Both the position numbers and the translations under genes were made by a program. A stretch of 64,000 bases of DNA from JAMQPK01 sp963761975 (lineage in GTDB: Bacteria > Acidobacteriota > Vicinamibacteria > Vicinamibacterales > JAMQPK01). How positions within the stretch are numbered: position 1 is the first letter of the stretch; each line of letters opens with the position of its first letter. The DNA lies in NCBI GenBank assembly GCA_963761975.1, contig CAVXIR010000002.1, forward strand, positions 496,001 to 560,000. Reading direction: 5' to 3'. The notes under the pieces are model-generated. The model was given only the letters and a program-made list of their open reading frames with translations. It searched no databases and had not been told where the DNA came from. This document shows, in pieces, positions 8,378 to 18,016 of this stretch.

Positions 8378-9748
8378 ATGCTGAGACGCTCGTTTCCTCT
8401 GCTGTTCGCTGTCGCGACGCTGGGATTCGTCGTCGCGCTCGGTCTTCACCTCACGGCCCAGACGCCGCCGGCGTCGTCGCAGCCCGGCGCCACGCAACCC
8501 GCGCCGGCCACCGAGGCCTCGCCGGTCACGCCCAGCGGCCCGATTCGATTGACGGCGACACCGCCCAAGATTACGACTCCGCAGCCCGCCGCGAACACAG
8601 CCGATGTCAAGGCTCGGTACGTCGGCTCTCTGGCGTGCCAGCGCTGCCATGCATCGACGTTCGAGCGGTGGTCTCACACGCGCATGGCCAATGTGATTAC
8701 CGATCCAAAGGTAAACCCGAGCGTCGTCATCGGCGACTTCAGCAAGCCGAATCCGCTCGTGAACTTCAAACTCGAAGACGTCGCGTTCGTGTACGGCACC
8801 AAATGGAAGCAGCGGTACTTCTTGCGGAGCGGCAACGATTACTATCCTGCGAATGCGCAATGGGACGTCATCAACCGGACATGGCGTACCTATCACGTCC
8901 AGCCGAATACGGAATGGTGGCTGCCGCACTACCCGGCGAAGCCTGGCGACAACTCGACGCGACCGACTGGTCCGCTTTGTGACGGCTGCCACTCGACCAA
9001 CTACAACGTGCAGACCAAACAGGTGACGGAGTGGAACGTCGGCTGCGAACGGTGTCACGGCCCCGGCAGCGAGCACATCGCACGCCCGAGTAAAGCGACG
9101 ATCATCGATCCATCGCGCCTCAACTACGTCGCGGCCAACGATGTGTGTTTGCAGTGCCACACCCAGGGCAAACCGCTGAAGAACCCGCATGAGGGCCAAC
9201 ACTACGATTGGCCCGTCGGCTTCCATGTGGGCCTCGATCTGAAGAACTTCTGGTCACTCGAAGAGCATCATGCCGGCGAGACAACGTTCACGCACTACGC
9301 TGAGGGAACGGCCAGGAAGAACCGGATGCAGGCCAATGACTTCGTCGACAGCCTGATGTATCGCAGAGGCGTCACCTGCTTCAGCTGCCATGATGTCCAT
9401 GGCACGAACCATAACGCCGATCTGATCAAGCCGGCGCAGCAGTTGTGCCTGACATGCCATAGTGCGAACTCGCCGAACGGCCCGCGCTCGGCAACGATCG
9501 AAGAGCATACGCATCACACCGCCGGCAGCCGGGGCAGCCAGTGTGTCGAATGCCACATGCCGAAGATCGAGCAGACGATTGCTGATGTGAACGTGCGGAG
9601 CCACAGCTTTAAGTTCATTACGCCGTCGATGACCGAGCAGTACAAGATCCCGAATCCATGCACACTCTGCCACACCACGCAGACGAATGAGTGGGCAAAG
9701 GAGCACCTGAGAAGCTGGTCGGGTGTCTCCCCTTGGCGGGTGCAGTAG
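8378..9748 (+). CDS. Octaheme c-type cytochrome, exported
   Basis: Protein of 456 residues. The ATG at 8378 starts a signal-anchor (MLRRSFPLLFAVATLGFVVALG), followed by a Pro/Ala/Thr linker. Eight CXXCH haem sites are visible: CQRCH, CDGCH, CERCH, CLQCH, CFSCH, CLTCH, CVECH and CTLCH. The arrangement resembles the cytochrome c554 / doubled-CXXCH superfamily, which carries electrons in the periplasm or reduces nitrogen or sulfur oxyanions. I cannot assign a substrate. It lies 7 bp after the kinase gene and is followed 24 bp later by a small exported protein. Confidence 0.9.
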   Translation: MLRRSFPLLFAVATLGFVVALGLHLTAQTPPASSQPGATQPAPATEASPVTPSGPIRLTATPPKITTPQPAANTADVKARYVGSLACQRCHASTFERWSHTRMANVITDPKVNPSVVIGDFSKPNPLVNFKLEDVAFVYGTKWKQRYFLRSGNDYYPANAQWDVINRTWRTYHVQPNTEWWLPHYPAKPGDNSTRPTGPLCDGCHSTNYNVQTKQVTEWNVGCERCHGPGSEHIARPSKATIIDPSRLNYVAANDVCLQCHTQGKPLKNPHEGQHYDWPVGFHVGLDLKNFWSLEEHHAGETTFTHYAEGTARKNRMQANDFVDSLMYRRGVTCFSCHDVHGTNHNADLIKPAQQLCLTCHSANSPNGPRSATIEEHTHHTAGSRGSQCVECHMPKIEQTIADVNVRSHSFKFITPSMTEQYKIPNPCTLCHTTQTNEWAKEHLRSWSGVSPWRVQ

Positions 9749-9772
9749 TGCTGGCAGTGCGCCGAAACAAAA

Positions 9773-10324
9773 ATGATCAAATACGCTGCAAGTGTGTTGA
9801 TGCTGCTGTTGATGGTCGCGCCGGTTTCAGCACAGCAGGATCGATGCAGGTTCTTGTGCGAGCCGACATTGCTCGTTGAGCCGACGATCACGTGGGAAAA
9901 AGACGCCACGGTCTTCGAAACGATCTTCGCGCTCGACCTTGCCACACCGATTCCGCGCGTGGGCATCACATTGGAAGCCATCACGAAACCGTTCCGGGAC
10001 GAAAACGACGTCGAGCTCGAGTCAGAATTGAAGCTGTACTGGCTTGAGTCGGTGCAGACCGGAGGATGGCTCTCGTCGCATTTCGACATCGTCGACAAGT
10101 TCAGCGGCGCTGAGCGGCCGGCCGACACGCGCGCGTATACGCACAAGCTCAACTTGGAGCTCGATACCGCGTTCGCATTGTTCAGCCGTCTGCCCGACAC
10201 GAACTGGCTGAAGGACGTCGAGATTGAGGGATCGCTGGACTACGTGGCGACGGGACTTCCCAAGGATGCACCCCGGTGGTCTTTTTCGCTGGTCTTTGTC
10301 ATTCCACTCGTCAAGGGACGATAG
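9773..10324 (+). CDS. Small exported protein, possible outer-membrane barrel
   Basis: Hypothetical protein of 183 residues. A signal peptide is clear (MIKYAASVLMLLLMVAPVSAQ), then alternating hydrophobic segments (ITLEAITKPF, LKLYWLES, WSFSLVFVIPL) suggest beta strands. There is a short Cys pair near the mature N-terminus (RCRFLCEP). It directly follows the octaheme cytochrome and may be its partner. Family not recognised. Confidence 0.7.
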   Translation: MIKYAASVLMLLLMVAPVSAQQDRCRFLCEPTLLVEPTITWEKDATVFETIFALDLATPIPRVGITLEAITKPFRDENDVELESELKLYWLESVQTGGWLSSHFDIVDKFSGAERPADTRAYTHKLNLELDTAFALFSRLPDTNWLKDVEIEGSLDYVATGLPKDAPRWSFSLVFVIPLVKGR

Positions 10325-10401
10325 CATCCGTTGACGGCCCCCGCCCGCGTCCCATAGACTCGGGAGAACGTGTGTCCACATGGTCCGACTGAAGCCGGAC
10401 A

Positions 10402-11457
10402 CTACGTACCGACGAATACGCGGAGTTTCTTCGGTCTCACATACAACCGTTCGCCAATTTTCGGATTCAGCGCGTCGTAGTGATCGCGCGCGACCTCAAC
10501 CTGCAGAAGGTTGTGCTCGTCATCCAGCAGTTCAAGCCTGACGATGGCGCCGGCGAGGTTGGCCGTTTCGAGACTCGCCCAGAGACCGTTGCCGCTGTCG
10601 GTGCGGGCGACGTCCAGCTCGTGGGGACGTGCGTACCCGGCCGCGGGCTTGGACTCGGCGGTTGCATGCTGAGGATAGTCGACCGCCAGTGGCCCGAGCA
10701 GCGCGCGGCCCTGCTCGACCCGACCGTGAAAGATGTTCACGTTTCCAAGAAAGTTCATGACGAAGGGGCTTGCTGGGTGCTCGAACACCTCGACCGGACT
10801 GGCGTCCTGCTCGACCTGCCCTTCGTTCATGATCACGATGCGATCGGCCAGCTCGAGCGCTTCTTCCTGATCGTGAGTCACGAACACGCTCGTCAGGTGA
10901 ATCTCCTCGTGCAGCCGCCTCAGCCAGCGGCGCAGCTCCTGTCGGACCTTTGCGTCCAGCGCGCCGAACGGCTCGTCGAGCAGCAGCACTCTGGGCTCGA
11001 CCGCCAGTGCGCGCGCGAGAGCGACCCGCTGCCGCTGCCCGCCTGACAGCTGCGAGGGATGTCGATCGCCAAGGTAGTCGAGCTGCACCAGCTTCAACAG
11101 GTTCATGACTTTGTCGGCGATTTCCGTGTTCGATGGACGATGCGCCTTGGGTCGCACGCGGAGACCGAACGCGACGTTCTCGAACACGGTCATGTGGCGG
11201 AAGAGCGCATAGTGCTGAAACACGAACCCGACGCGGCGCTCGCCGGCCTGCCGGTTGGTGGCATCCTGGCCGTCGAAGAGCACGCTGCCCTGGTCAGGCG
11301 ATTCGAGTCCGGCGACGATCCGCAGCAGTGTCGTCTTGCCGCAGCCAGAGGGCCCGAGGAGCGCGACCAATTCGCCGGGACGCACTTCGAAGCTGACGCC
11401 GCGCAGCGCGTTGAAACCGCCGAACTTCTTGCTGACGTTGCGAATGTCTATGCCCAT
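10402..11457 (-). CDS. cysA: Sulfate/thiosulfate ABC transporter ATPase CysA
   Basis: ATPase energising sulfate import through CysT/CysW. In its 351 residues: Walker A GPSGCGKTT (about 36-44), Q-loop VFQHYALF, signature LSGGQRQRVALARAL, Walker B LLLDEPFGALD and switch His in VTHDQEEALELAD, then a C-terminal TOBE-like regulatory domain (from about 235, NIFHGRVEQG; PHELDVART). Last gene of the minus-strand sulfur operon, separated from cysW by an 89-bp space holding a palindromic repeat. The family shows wide anion range (sulfate, thiosulfate); the context with a sulfate-binding protein supports sulfate. Confidence 0.95.
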   Translation of the reverse strand: MGIDIRNVSKKFGGFNALRGVSFEVRPGELVALLGPSGCGKTTLLRIVAGLESPDQGSVLFDGQDATNRQAGERRVGFVFQHYALFRHMTVFENVAFGLRVRPKAHRPSNTEIADKVMNLLKLVQLDYLGDRHPSQLSGGQRQRVALARALAVEPRVLLLDEPFGALDAKVRQELRRWLRRLHEEIHLTSVFVTHDQEEALELADRIVIMNEGQVEQDASPVEVFEHPASPFVMNFLGNVNIFHGRVEQGRALLGPLAVDYPQHATAESKPAAGYARPHELDVARTDSGNGLWASLETANLAGAIVRLELLDDEHNLLQVEVARDHYDALNPKIGERLYVRPKKLRVFVGT

Positions 11458-11470
11458 GGCAGGTTATTCA

Positions 11471-11549
11471 CCACGGAGACCGCGGAAAACACAGAGAACA
11501 CAAAAGAAGTCATCTGCTTCTCTGTGATCTCTGTGCACTCTGTGGTTCA
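11471..11549. repeat. CCACGGAG...CTCTGTGG palindromic repeat between cysW and cysA
   Basis: CCACGGAGAC and ACACAGAGAACAC on the left mirror TCTCTGTGATCTCTGTG and ACTCTGTGG on the right, forming a long imperfect hairpin. Its edge contains the stop codon of cysW (minus strand). It could attenuate cysA relative to the upstream genes. Confidence 0.7.
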
Positions 11550-12449
11550 TTGCTGGCCCTCATGTAGCGGCTCCATCGAATGCCGCGTCCGGTATTCCAC
11601 GATCGTCTTCAGCACCAGCGTGATGAGCGCGAGAAATGCGAGCAGCGACGCGACGGCGAATGCCGACTGGAACTCGTATTCGTTATAGAGAATCTCCACG
11701 TGCAGCGGCAGTGTGTTCGTCATACCGCGTATGTGGCCGGAGACGACCGACACCGCTCCGAACTCGCCCATCGCGCGCGCGTTGCACAGGATGACGCCGT
11801 AGAGCAGTCCCCACTTGATATTCGGCAGCGTCACGCGAAAAAACGTCTGAAACCCGTTCGCCCCCAGCACCCGCGCCGCTTCCTCTTCCTGAGAGCCGGT
11901 CGCTTCCATCACCGGAATGATCTCGCGCGCGACGAACGGGAACGACACGAAGACGGTCGCAAGCACGATCCCGGGAATCGCGAAGACCACCCGGATGTCA
12001 TGGTCCATGAGCCAGGGTCCGACATATCCCTGCCGGCCGAAGAGCAGGACGAACAACATCCCGGATATCACGGGCGATACCGCAAACGGGAGATCGATCA
12101 GGGTGATCAGCAGTTGTTTGCCGCGGAACTGAAACTTGCCGATCGCCCACGCGGCGGCGACGCCGAAAAGCATGTTGGCCGGCACCGCAATGGCGGCGGC
12201 GGTCAATGTCAGCATGAGCGCGGCCATCGCGTCGCGCTCGCTGATGGCCGTGACATACGCGCGCCACCCGAGCCTGAGGGCTTCGGTTAACACGGCGACG
12301 AGCGGGATAGCGAGAAAGAGGAACAGAAACGTCAGCGCGACTGCCGTCAGCAGCCATCGAACGGGTGCGGGCTCGGTGAGGCCCCGCTTCGGATCGCGCG
12401 CCCGTCCAGTCTGCACGGTGCTCACAGGACCAGTCTCCGGCTGCTCCAT
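11547..12449 (-). CDS. cysW: Sulfate ABC transporter permease CysW
   Basis: Inner-membrane permease of 300 residues. The start MEQPETGPVS at 12449 gives the normal length; the frame is open far upstream but that part antisenses other genes. About six membrane helices; the EAA-type coupling loop is visible as EEEAARVLGANGFQTFFRVTLP (about 188-209), which contacts CysA. The C-terminus has YNEYEFQSAFAVASLLAFLALITL, typical of CysW. Overlaps the end of cysT by 28 bp, so the two are translationally coupled. Confidence 0.94.
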   Translation of the reverse strand: MEQPETGPVSTVQTGRARDPKRGLTEPAPVRWLLTAVALTFLFLFLAIPLVAVLTEALRLGWRAYVTAISERDAMAALMLTLTAAAIAVPANMLFGVAAAWAIGKFQFRGKQLLITLIDLPFAVSPVISGMLFVLLFGRQGYVGPWLMDHDIRVVFAIPGIVLATVFVSFPFVAREIIPVMEATGSQEEEAARVLGANGFQTFFRVTLPNIKWGLLYGVILCNARAMGEFGAVSVVSGHIRGMTNTLPLHVEILYNEYEFQSAFAVASLLAFLALITLVLKTIVEYRTRHSMEPLHEGQQ

Positions 12450-13252
12450 CCCTGCAGGGCGTTGACGACGAGGAGCAGCGTGAACGAGATCGCCAGCATC
12501 ACCACGGCGATGGCCGTTGCTCCCGCGTAGTCGAACTGCTCGAGTTTCGTCATGATGAGCAACGGCGCAATTTCCGTCCGCATCGGCATGTTGCCCGAGA
12601 TGAACACCACCGATCCGTATTCGCCGATCGCCCGTGCGAATGCGAGCGCGAACCCGGTGAGCCAGGCTGGATACAAGTAGGGCAGGATGACGCGCGTCAG
12701 CACGTCCCACCGGCTTGCGCCGAGGCTCGTCGCCGCCTCCTCGATCTCGACATCGAGATCTTCGATGACCGGCTGCAGCGTTCTGACGACGAACGGCAGT
12801 CCGATGAACACGAGCGCCACGGTGATTCCGAGCGGCGCGAACGCGACTTTGACGCCCAACCTGGCGAGCGGCGCACCCAGCCAACCATGCGGTCCGTACA
12901 ACGTGGTCAGCGTGATGCCTGCGACCGCTGTCGGCAACGCAAACGGCAGATCGATGAACGCGTCGACCACGCGTTTGCCCGGAAAGCGATAGCGGGCGAG
13001 CACCCAGGCGACGATGAGGCCAAACACGCCGTTCACGACAGCCGCCGCGAGGGCACACCCGAGGCTCACCTGGTAGGATGCGACCACGCGCGGGTCGCTG
13101 ATGATGCGCCATATCCCGCCCCAGCCCAGCGCAGCGGCACGCGCCGGCAGCGTGACGAGCGGTATCAGCACGATGAGACACAGATAGAAGAGCGTGAAGC
13201 CGAGCGTGAGCCGGAATCCGGGCAGCACCGTCGGCCGTCGAGGTTTTGCCAT
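12422..13252 (-). CDS. cysT: Sulfate ABC transporter permease CysT (CysU)
   Basis: Inner-membrane permease of 276 residues pairing with CysW. N-terminal helix GFTLFYLCLIVLIPLVTL; coupling loop IEEAATSLGASRWDVLTRVILP at about 168-189; family motif YGSVVFISGNMP near residue 215. Begins 6 bp after the outer-membrane protein gene and overlaps cysW, so it is mid-operon. Confidence 0.94.
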   Translation of the reverse strand: MAKPRRPTVLPGFRLTLGFTLFYLCLIVLIPLVTLPARAAALGWGGIWRIISDPRVVASYQVSLGCALAAAVVNGVFGLIVAWVLARYRFPGKRVVDAFIDLPFALPTAVAGITLTTLYGPHGWLGAPLARLGVKVAFAPLGITVALVFIGLPFVVRTLQPVIEDLDVEIEEAATSLGASRWDVLTRVILPYLYPAWLTGFALAFARAIGEYGSVVFISGNMPMRTEIAPLLIMTKLEQFDYAGATAIAVVMLAISFTLLLVVNALQGWSSRRLVL

Positions 13253-13258
13253 CAGCGG

Positions 13259-14344
13259 TCAGAACCAGCCCGTCCGCCGCAGATCGGGCAGCGCGTTGTA
13301 TGCGAATACGAGGTTCGACAACGTCCGCTGCGGAAGCGCGACATTGTTTCCAACTGCTGTCGTGACGAACCACGAGGCCGAGAATCGCGGCGAGACCGTG
13401 TAACTGAATGTGACGAATACACGCTTCCCGATGTTGAACCGGTCCGCGTTCAGCCCGCCATAGAACGGATCGATGCGCGCGTAGCCCCAATTGATGGCCG
13501 TCCGTCGGTTGAGCGCCTTGTTGAGCGAGATCGCGAATCCATAATCGGGATTGTGATTGGTCCGTTTGTAGCTCTCGAAAAGGATCGAATCGACCGCTCG
13601 CAGCTCCCGCGTGTTCAGGTTGGTGGCCGCGCGCCACGTATGAGCCCCGTCGACAGACGTGAAGTCGGCCGAAATCCCGCCGCGTGCGCCCATCTTCTTG
13701 TCGACGAGGTAGTGCCCGTAGTTCGGCCTGTCGTTGAGATACTTCACCCGCTGGCTGACGCCGATTTCCTCGGCGTTCCCCGTAAAGTAGCCGACCGTCG
13801 CTGACAGCTCGTCGAAGAACAGATCACGCGGACGGCGCACTGAGACGCGCTGTCCGATGACATACCCATCGTCGTCGTATGTGGCGATCTCGGTTGACTC
13901 CCCCTTAAGGACGTACAAGCTCCCGTACTGCCCCTCGATGCCGACGACCGGCTCAGCAGACGCGTAAAGCGCTCGAAACGCGAGCGTGTCCTGCCAGTCG
14001 CCCATGCCGATCCCGGTATTGTTCCAGCTGCTCGTGAACCGTGAACCGGAGAACGCTCCGATGTTCAGAGCGTATCGTCCGGGTGGATCGAACTTGATTC
14101 TGGCCCGCAGGCCTTCACGATGCTGAATCTGATTTGTCGTGACGACGCCCGCGCTGTTATCGGCCACTCGATAGCGCACGGTCAGTGTTGCGTTCTGCAC
14201 CTCCACCCATCGCGCCAGCGGAGCGGTGGGCGATTGCGATTTTGCGGTTGCCTGCGCCGCGGCGTGTGACGAAAGAAAGACCAGCATGACGCACGACGCG
14301 GAGACGGTTCGGTTGACGCCTGTGGTTCGATGTGTCCGGGACAT
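13259..14344 (-). CDS. Outer-membrane beta-barrel protein in the sulfur operon
   Basis: Protein of 361 residues with a signal peptide (SASCVMLVFLSSHAAAQ; starts at 14344 or a few codons later) and regularly alternating amphipathic strands ending in Phe (...RRTGWF), the usual barrel C-terminus. No porin family recognised with certainty. Sitting between the sulfate-binding protein and CysT, it probably gives sulfate or a sulfur compound a path across the outer membrane. This placement is unusual: sulfate operons of other phyla normally lack a dedicated barrel. Confidence 0.8.
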   Translation of the reverse strand: MSRTHRTTGVNRTVSASCVMLVFLSSHAAAQATAKSQSPTAPLARWVEVQNATLTVRYRVADNSAGVVTTNQIQHREGLRARIKFDPPGRYALNIGAFSGSRFTSSWNNTGIGMGDWQDTLAFRALYASAEPVVGIEGQYGSLYVLKGESTEIATYDDDGYVIGQRVSVRRPRDLFFDELSATVGYFTGNAEEIGVSQRVKYLNDRPNYGHYLVDKKMGARGGISADFTSVDGAHTWRAATNLNTRELRAVDSILFESYKRTNHNPDYGFAISLNKALNRRTAINWGYARIDPFYGGLNADRFNIGKRVFVTFSYTVSPRFSASWFVTTAVGNNVALPQRTLSNLVFAYNALPDLRRTGWF

Positions 14345-14370
14345 AAGCCCGCCATTTTGTCATGAACCCC

Positions 14371-15417
14371 TCAGCGGCCGCCGGGTCGATAGATTTGGTC
14401 GAAGACGCCGCCATCGGCGAAATGCCGCTGCTGCGCGTGCTCCCATCCTCCAAACGCCTCGTCGATGGTGAAGAGCTTGATGGGAGGGAAGGTCGCGGCA
14501 TGTTTGGCAGCCACGGCCTGATCGCGCGGGCGGTAGTAGTGTCTTGCTGCGATTTCCTGCGCGTCCGGCGAGTACAAGTATTCGAGATACGCGCGAGCCA
14601 CGTTGCTGGTACCACGACGCCCGATCACGTCATCGACCGCTGCTACCGACGGCTCGGCAAGAATGCTGAGCGAGGGTGCGATCATCTCGAGCCGGTCTTT
14701 CACGATGCCCAAGACGAGATACGCCTCGTTCTCCCACGTCAGCAGCACGTCGCCCATGCTGCGTTCGATAAACGTCGTCGACGATCCGCGTGCGCCCGAA
14801 TCGAGCACCGGGACGTTCCTGTAGAGCGCGGCCACGAAATCGCGTGCCGTCGCGTCGGTGCCGCCCGGCTGCGACTTCGCGTATTGCCATGCCGCGAGGT
14901 AATTCCAGCGTGCACCGCCCGACGTTTTCGGGTTCGGCGTGATCACCTCCACGTTGGGCCTCACAAGATCGTTCCAGTCTCTAATGCCCTTCGGATTTCC
15001 TTGCCGCACGAGAAACACGATCGTGGAAGTGTAGGGTGCGCTGTTGTGCGGGAGGACATCGCTCCAACCCGGCTGAATGAGGCCCGCACGTGCAATCGCG
15101 TCGACGTCGTAGGCGAGAGCGAGCGTGACGATATCGGCCTGAAGGCCGTCGATGACCGCACGCGCCTGGCGGCCCGATCCGCCATGAGACTGCCTGATGA
15201 TGACGTGTTGTCCGCCAGACTTGTCCGCCCAATGCTTCGCGAACGCCGCGTTGAACTCGCGATAGAACTCGCGCGTCATGTCGTACGAGACGTTCAAGAT
15301 CGAGACCTCTGTGCCGGCGGCGGCAGACGCGTCGGGTGTCGTCGATCCGCCGCAGGCCGCCAGGGCGGCCACCGTAAGCAGCAGGAAAACTGCCGTGTGG
15401 AGCCGTTGAGCCATCAC
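14371..15417 (-). CDS. sbp: Sulfate-binding lipoprotein Sbp/CysP
   Basis: Periplasmic solute-binding protein of 348 residues feeding CysTWA. Unlike the soluble E. coli protein it has a lipobox (VAALAACGG), so it should be tethered to a membrane. Family motifs: LNVSYDMTREFYREFN (about 40-55), QSHGGSGRQARAVIDGLQADIVTLAL, NPKTSGGARWNYLAAW and LLTWENEAYL. The spacing of 4 bp from the upstream TonB receptor shows co-transcription. Thiosulfate is an alternative ligand. Confidence 0.95.
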   Translation of the reverse strand: MMAQRLHTAVFLLLTVAALAACGGSTTPDASAAAGTEVSILNVSYDMTREFYREFNAAFAKHWADKSGGQHVIIRQSHGGSGRQARAVIDGLQADIVTLALAYDVDAIARAGLIQPGWSDVLPHNSAPYTSTIVFLVRQGNPKGIRDWNDLVRPNVEVITPNPKTSGGARWNYLAAWQYAKSQPGGTDATARDFVAALYRNVPVLDSGARGSSTTFIERSMGDVLLTWENEAYLVLGIVKDRLEMIAPSLSILAEPSVAAVDDVIGRRGTSNVARAYLEYLYSPDAQEIAARHYYRPRDQAVAAKHAATFPPIKLFTIDEAFGGWEHAQQRHFADGGVFDQIYRPGGR

Positions 15418-15421
15418 GTCC

Positions 15422-18016
15422 TCAGTTTCCCGACAGTCGCAGCGACGCGCGTAGCGTCAATCCGACGGTTCTGCCGTCGCCGGGTTGCCCCACATACAGG
15501 CCGGTGTTGCCCGGCGCTGCGGTCAGCAGCTCGAAGTAATTCTTGTCGAACAGATTGCGAGACCAGAACGACACGCTCCAGCCGTCTGCCCATCGAAACC
15601 CGACTCGCGCGTTGAGCAGGCTGTAGCCCTCAACCACAAGATATTTCGAGGCCGTGGCGCTGGACGAAAACGAGGAGCGGTAGCTGGCGTCCACCACGCC
15701 GAAGAGCTCGCCGTTTCTCCCGAGAATGCGTCGGGGATGCACGTATTCGCCCCCGACCGAGGCCGCCCATTTGGAAATGCCGGGGAGAATTGACCCGGAG
15801 ATGTCTTTCACCGGAGGTCCGCCGGTGTCCTCGAGCGGCGGCGGCGCGTCTGGAAACGAGATGTATCTCCCATCCGTATAGGCGGCTGCACCGAAGAGCG
15901 AAAGGTGATCGCCGAGCCGCGTCGTGCTGTCGAACTCGACGCCGCGCACGCGCGCTTTCTCGGCGTTGGCCAGGTAGCCGCGAAGAACCCCGACACTCGC
16001 GTTGACGACCTGCGCCTGGAAATCGTCAATGCCAGTGTTGAAAACGGTGAGGTTCATCGTCATGCCGTGCAGTGGTTCCGTCTTTGCTCCGATCTCGATG
16101 TGACGCACGTTTTCGGGACGCACGATCGCCGCGGACAGGACCGGCCGGCCGAACGCGTCGGTCGGAACGCCATTCAAATTGAGGCCTACCGATTTGAAAC
16201 CGGTGGCGTACGTCCCGTACGCGTTCACGTGTGCGGCGGCTTTATACGCCAGCGTGACTTGTCCTGAAGTATTCGTGTCGTTGACATCAGCGCGATACGC
16301 CTGCGGCGCGAGAATCGAATGCTGCAGGGCGATGAGCTCGGGATCGGTGGTTTGAAGCCCTCCATAGATCCGCTGGTCGAAGTCTACATTTTTCTGGTCG
16401 TAGTTCCATCGCAAGCCCGGAAGTAGACGGAGACGATCGGTCAGCGAGAATTCCAGCTGGCCGAACAGCGCGGCGCTGACATTCCTGAAACGCAGGAATT
16501 GATCGAAGCCATATCCATCGAGCAATCCCGGCGTTGCCGCCGCATTACTCGGGGCGAGGAGAAAGCGCGCCGCCGCTTCACCCTGCTCCTGCTTGAACGA
16601 CGGGCTTGAATCGAGCGACTGACGGAAGAGGAACGCGCCGCCGACGATGGAGAGGCGCGACGAGAGGTCGCCGGTGTAGCGAACTTCCTGCGTGAATTGC
16701 TTCTGCGTCGACGGCGCGGCTGAAACCGGCGTCACGTCGAGGCCGAGGAAGTCTCTGTCGTTCGAAGGTTTCCAATCCCAGTAACGCCAGGCGGTCGTCG
16801 CGTTCAGTCTCCCGTGGCCGATGCGCCAGTCGAGTGTGGCCGATGCGCCGCCCAGATCCTGATAGGAGCGCATCGGCGTGTCGATGTCCGTAACCCGGTC
16901 GAACGCATTGAGACTTGGAGGGGCGTACTCGAGATCGGCGGCGATCTGCGCAAACTGACGGTTCGCCGGACGCAATGTCGGTGCGATCCCGGCAACGACC
17001 TGCGTATACCCTTCGGGCCGCTGGCGTGTATGGTCGACCGAGACCGTGATGACCGAGGCGGTCGACGGGTTCCACAACAGCTGACCTCGCAGACCCAGGT
17101 TGTTGAGGTCGTTCACATTTTTCCGGGTCACGATGTTGAGCAGCGTGCCGTCGCGTTGTGTCCCTGAGAACGACAGGCGTCCCGCCAGCTTCGACACCAG
17201 CGGTCCCGCGATCGACCCCTTGGCCTGCACGAATCCGAGCGTCCCGTAGTTCAGCTCGAAATTCGTCTCCGTCGTGAAGGTCGGCTTACGGGTTGTCACG
17301 CTGATGGCGCCGGCGGTCGTATTCTTGCCGAACAGGGTGCCTTGCGGTCCGCGCAGCACTTCGATCCGTTCCACGTCGAGAAAGTCGAGTGTGGCGGCGG
17401 CGGGACGAGCGTAGAAAACGCCGTCAATGTAGAGGCCGACACCAGTTTCGATGCCGTCGTTCGTGAGCCCGAACGGGGCGCCAAGCCCTCTGATCTGCAC
17501 CGACGAGTTGCGCGGGTTTGTGGAATAGAACTGGATCGTCGGGATCTGCTCTTTCAGCCGGTTGATGTTGAAGGCGCCTGTGTCTTCCACGCGGCTCGCT
17601 CCCAGCACTGACACCGCAATGGGAACCTCCTGCGCCACCTCCTCGGTCCGCCTCGCCGTGACGACCACGGCTTCGGTAATCCGTGATGGCATCATCGTGA
17701 CGTCGAGCTCCACAGTCTGTCCCGATTGGAGCGTGACATGTTGGGCCGCGGCCTCGAATCCGTCGAGCGCGGCTTCGACGCGGTACTGGCCGGGAGCGAT
17801 CACGATGGCGCGATAGGACCCCACGTCGTCACTGACCACTTCAACGGAGGTACTGTTCCCCTCGTTAATGATTCGGATGATGGCCCCCGGCACGGTGGCT
17901 CCTGATGAATCGCGAATGGTGCCCGTGACGGTGCTGGTCGTGGTCTGCGGCGTGGCGACAGCCGGCGACATGGTGAGCACGAGCGCTGCGACGAACCCGA
18001 TGAACCGGCGAGACAT
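15422..18016 (-). CDS. TonB-dependent outer-membrane receptor, first gene of the sulfur operon
   Basis: Receptor of 864 residues: signal peptide, a carboxypeptidase-regulatory-like domain (about 28-110, GTIRDSSGATVPGAII), a plug (about 118-240 with RRTEEVAQEVPIAVS and VLRGPQGTLFGKNT), and a 22-strand barrel ending ...GLTLRASLRLSGN. Because sbp, a barrel protein and cysTWA follow without a gap, the cargo is probably a sulfur compound such as a sulfonate or sulfate ester; this is inference from context. The gene diverges from a sigma54 activator. I looked for a -24/-12 promoter in front of it and found none convincing. Confidence 0.93.
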   Translation of the reverse strand: MSRRFIGFVAALVLTMSPAVATPQTTTSTVTGTIRDSSGATVPGAIIRIINEGNSTSVEVVSDDVGSYRAIVIAPGQYRVEAALDGFEAAAQHVTLQSGQTVELDVTMMPSRITEAVVVTARRTEEVAQEVPIAVSVLGASRVEDTGAFNINRLKEQIPTIQFYSTNPRNSSVQIRGLGAPFGLTNDGIETGVGLYIDGVFYARPAAATLDFLDVERIEVLRGPQGTLFGKNTTAGAISVTTRKPTFTTETNFELNYGTLGFVQAKGSIAGPLVSKLAGRLSFSGTQRDGTLLNIVTRKNVNDLNNLGLRGQLLWNPSTASVITVSVDHTRQRPEGYTQVVAGIAPTLRPANRQFAQIAADLEYAPPSLNAFDRVTDIDTPMRSYQDLGGASATLDWRIGHGRLNATTAWRYWDWKPSNDRDFLGLDVTPVSAAPSTQKQFTQEVRYTGDLSSRLSIVGGAFLFRQSLDSSPSFKQEQGEAAARFLLAPSNAAATPGLLDGYGFDQFLRFRNVSAALFGQLEFSLTDRLRLLPGLRWNYDQKNVDFDQRIYGGLQTTDPELIALQHSILAPQAYRADVNDTNTSGQVTLAYKAAAHVNAYGTYATGFKSVGLNLNGVPTDAFGRPVLSAAIVRPENVRHIEIGAKTEPLHGMTMNLTVFNTGIDDFQAQVVNASVGVLRGYLANAEKARVRGVEFDSTTRLGDHLSLFGAAAYTDGRYISFPDAPPPLEDTGGPPVKDISGSILPGISKWAASVGGEYVHPRRILGRNGELFGVVDASYRSSFSSSATASKYLVVEGYSLLNARVGFRWADGWSVSFWSRNLFDKNYFELLTAAPGNTGLYVGQPGDGRTVGLTLRASLRLSGN

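Noticed and set aside
8048..9226. Long minus-strand frame across the kinase end and the cytochrome gene
   Set aside because: Antisense to an octaheme cytochrome with all eight haem motifs; the translation is Arg-rich with no domain.
11547..13637. A 696-residue minus-strand frame ending in CysW
   Set aside because: Only the last 300 residues are CysW. The upstream 396 residues overlap cysT and the barrel gene on the same strand in another frame and look like random Arg/Ala-rich translation.
14362..15615. Long plus-strand frame antisense to sbp
   Set aside because: The minus strand encodes a full sulfate-binding lipoprotein and the receptor end; this frame has no recognisable content.
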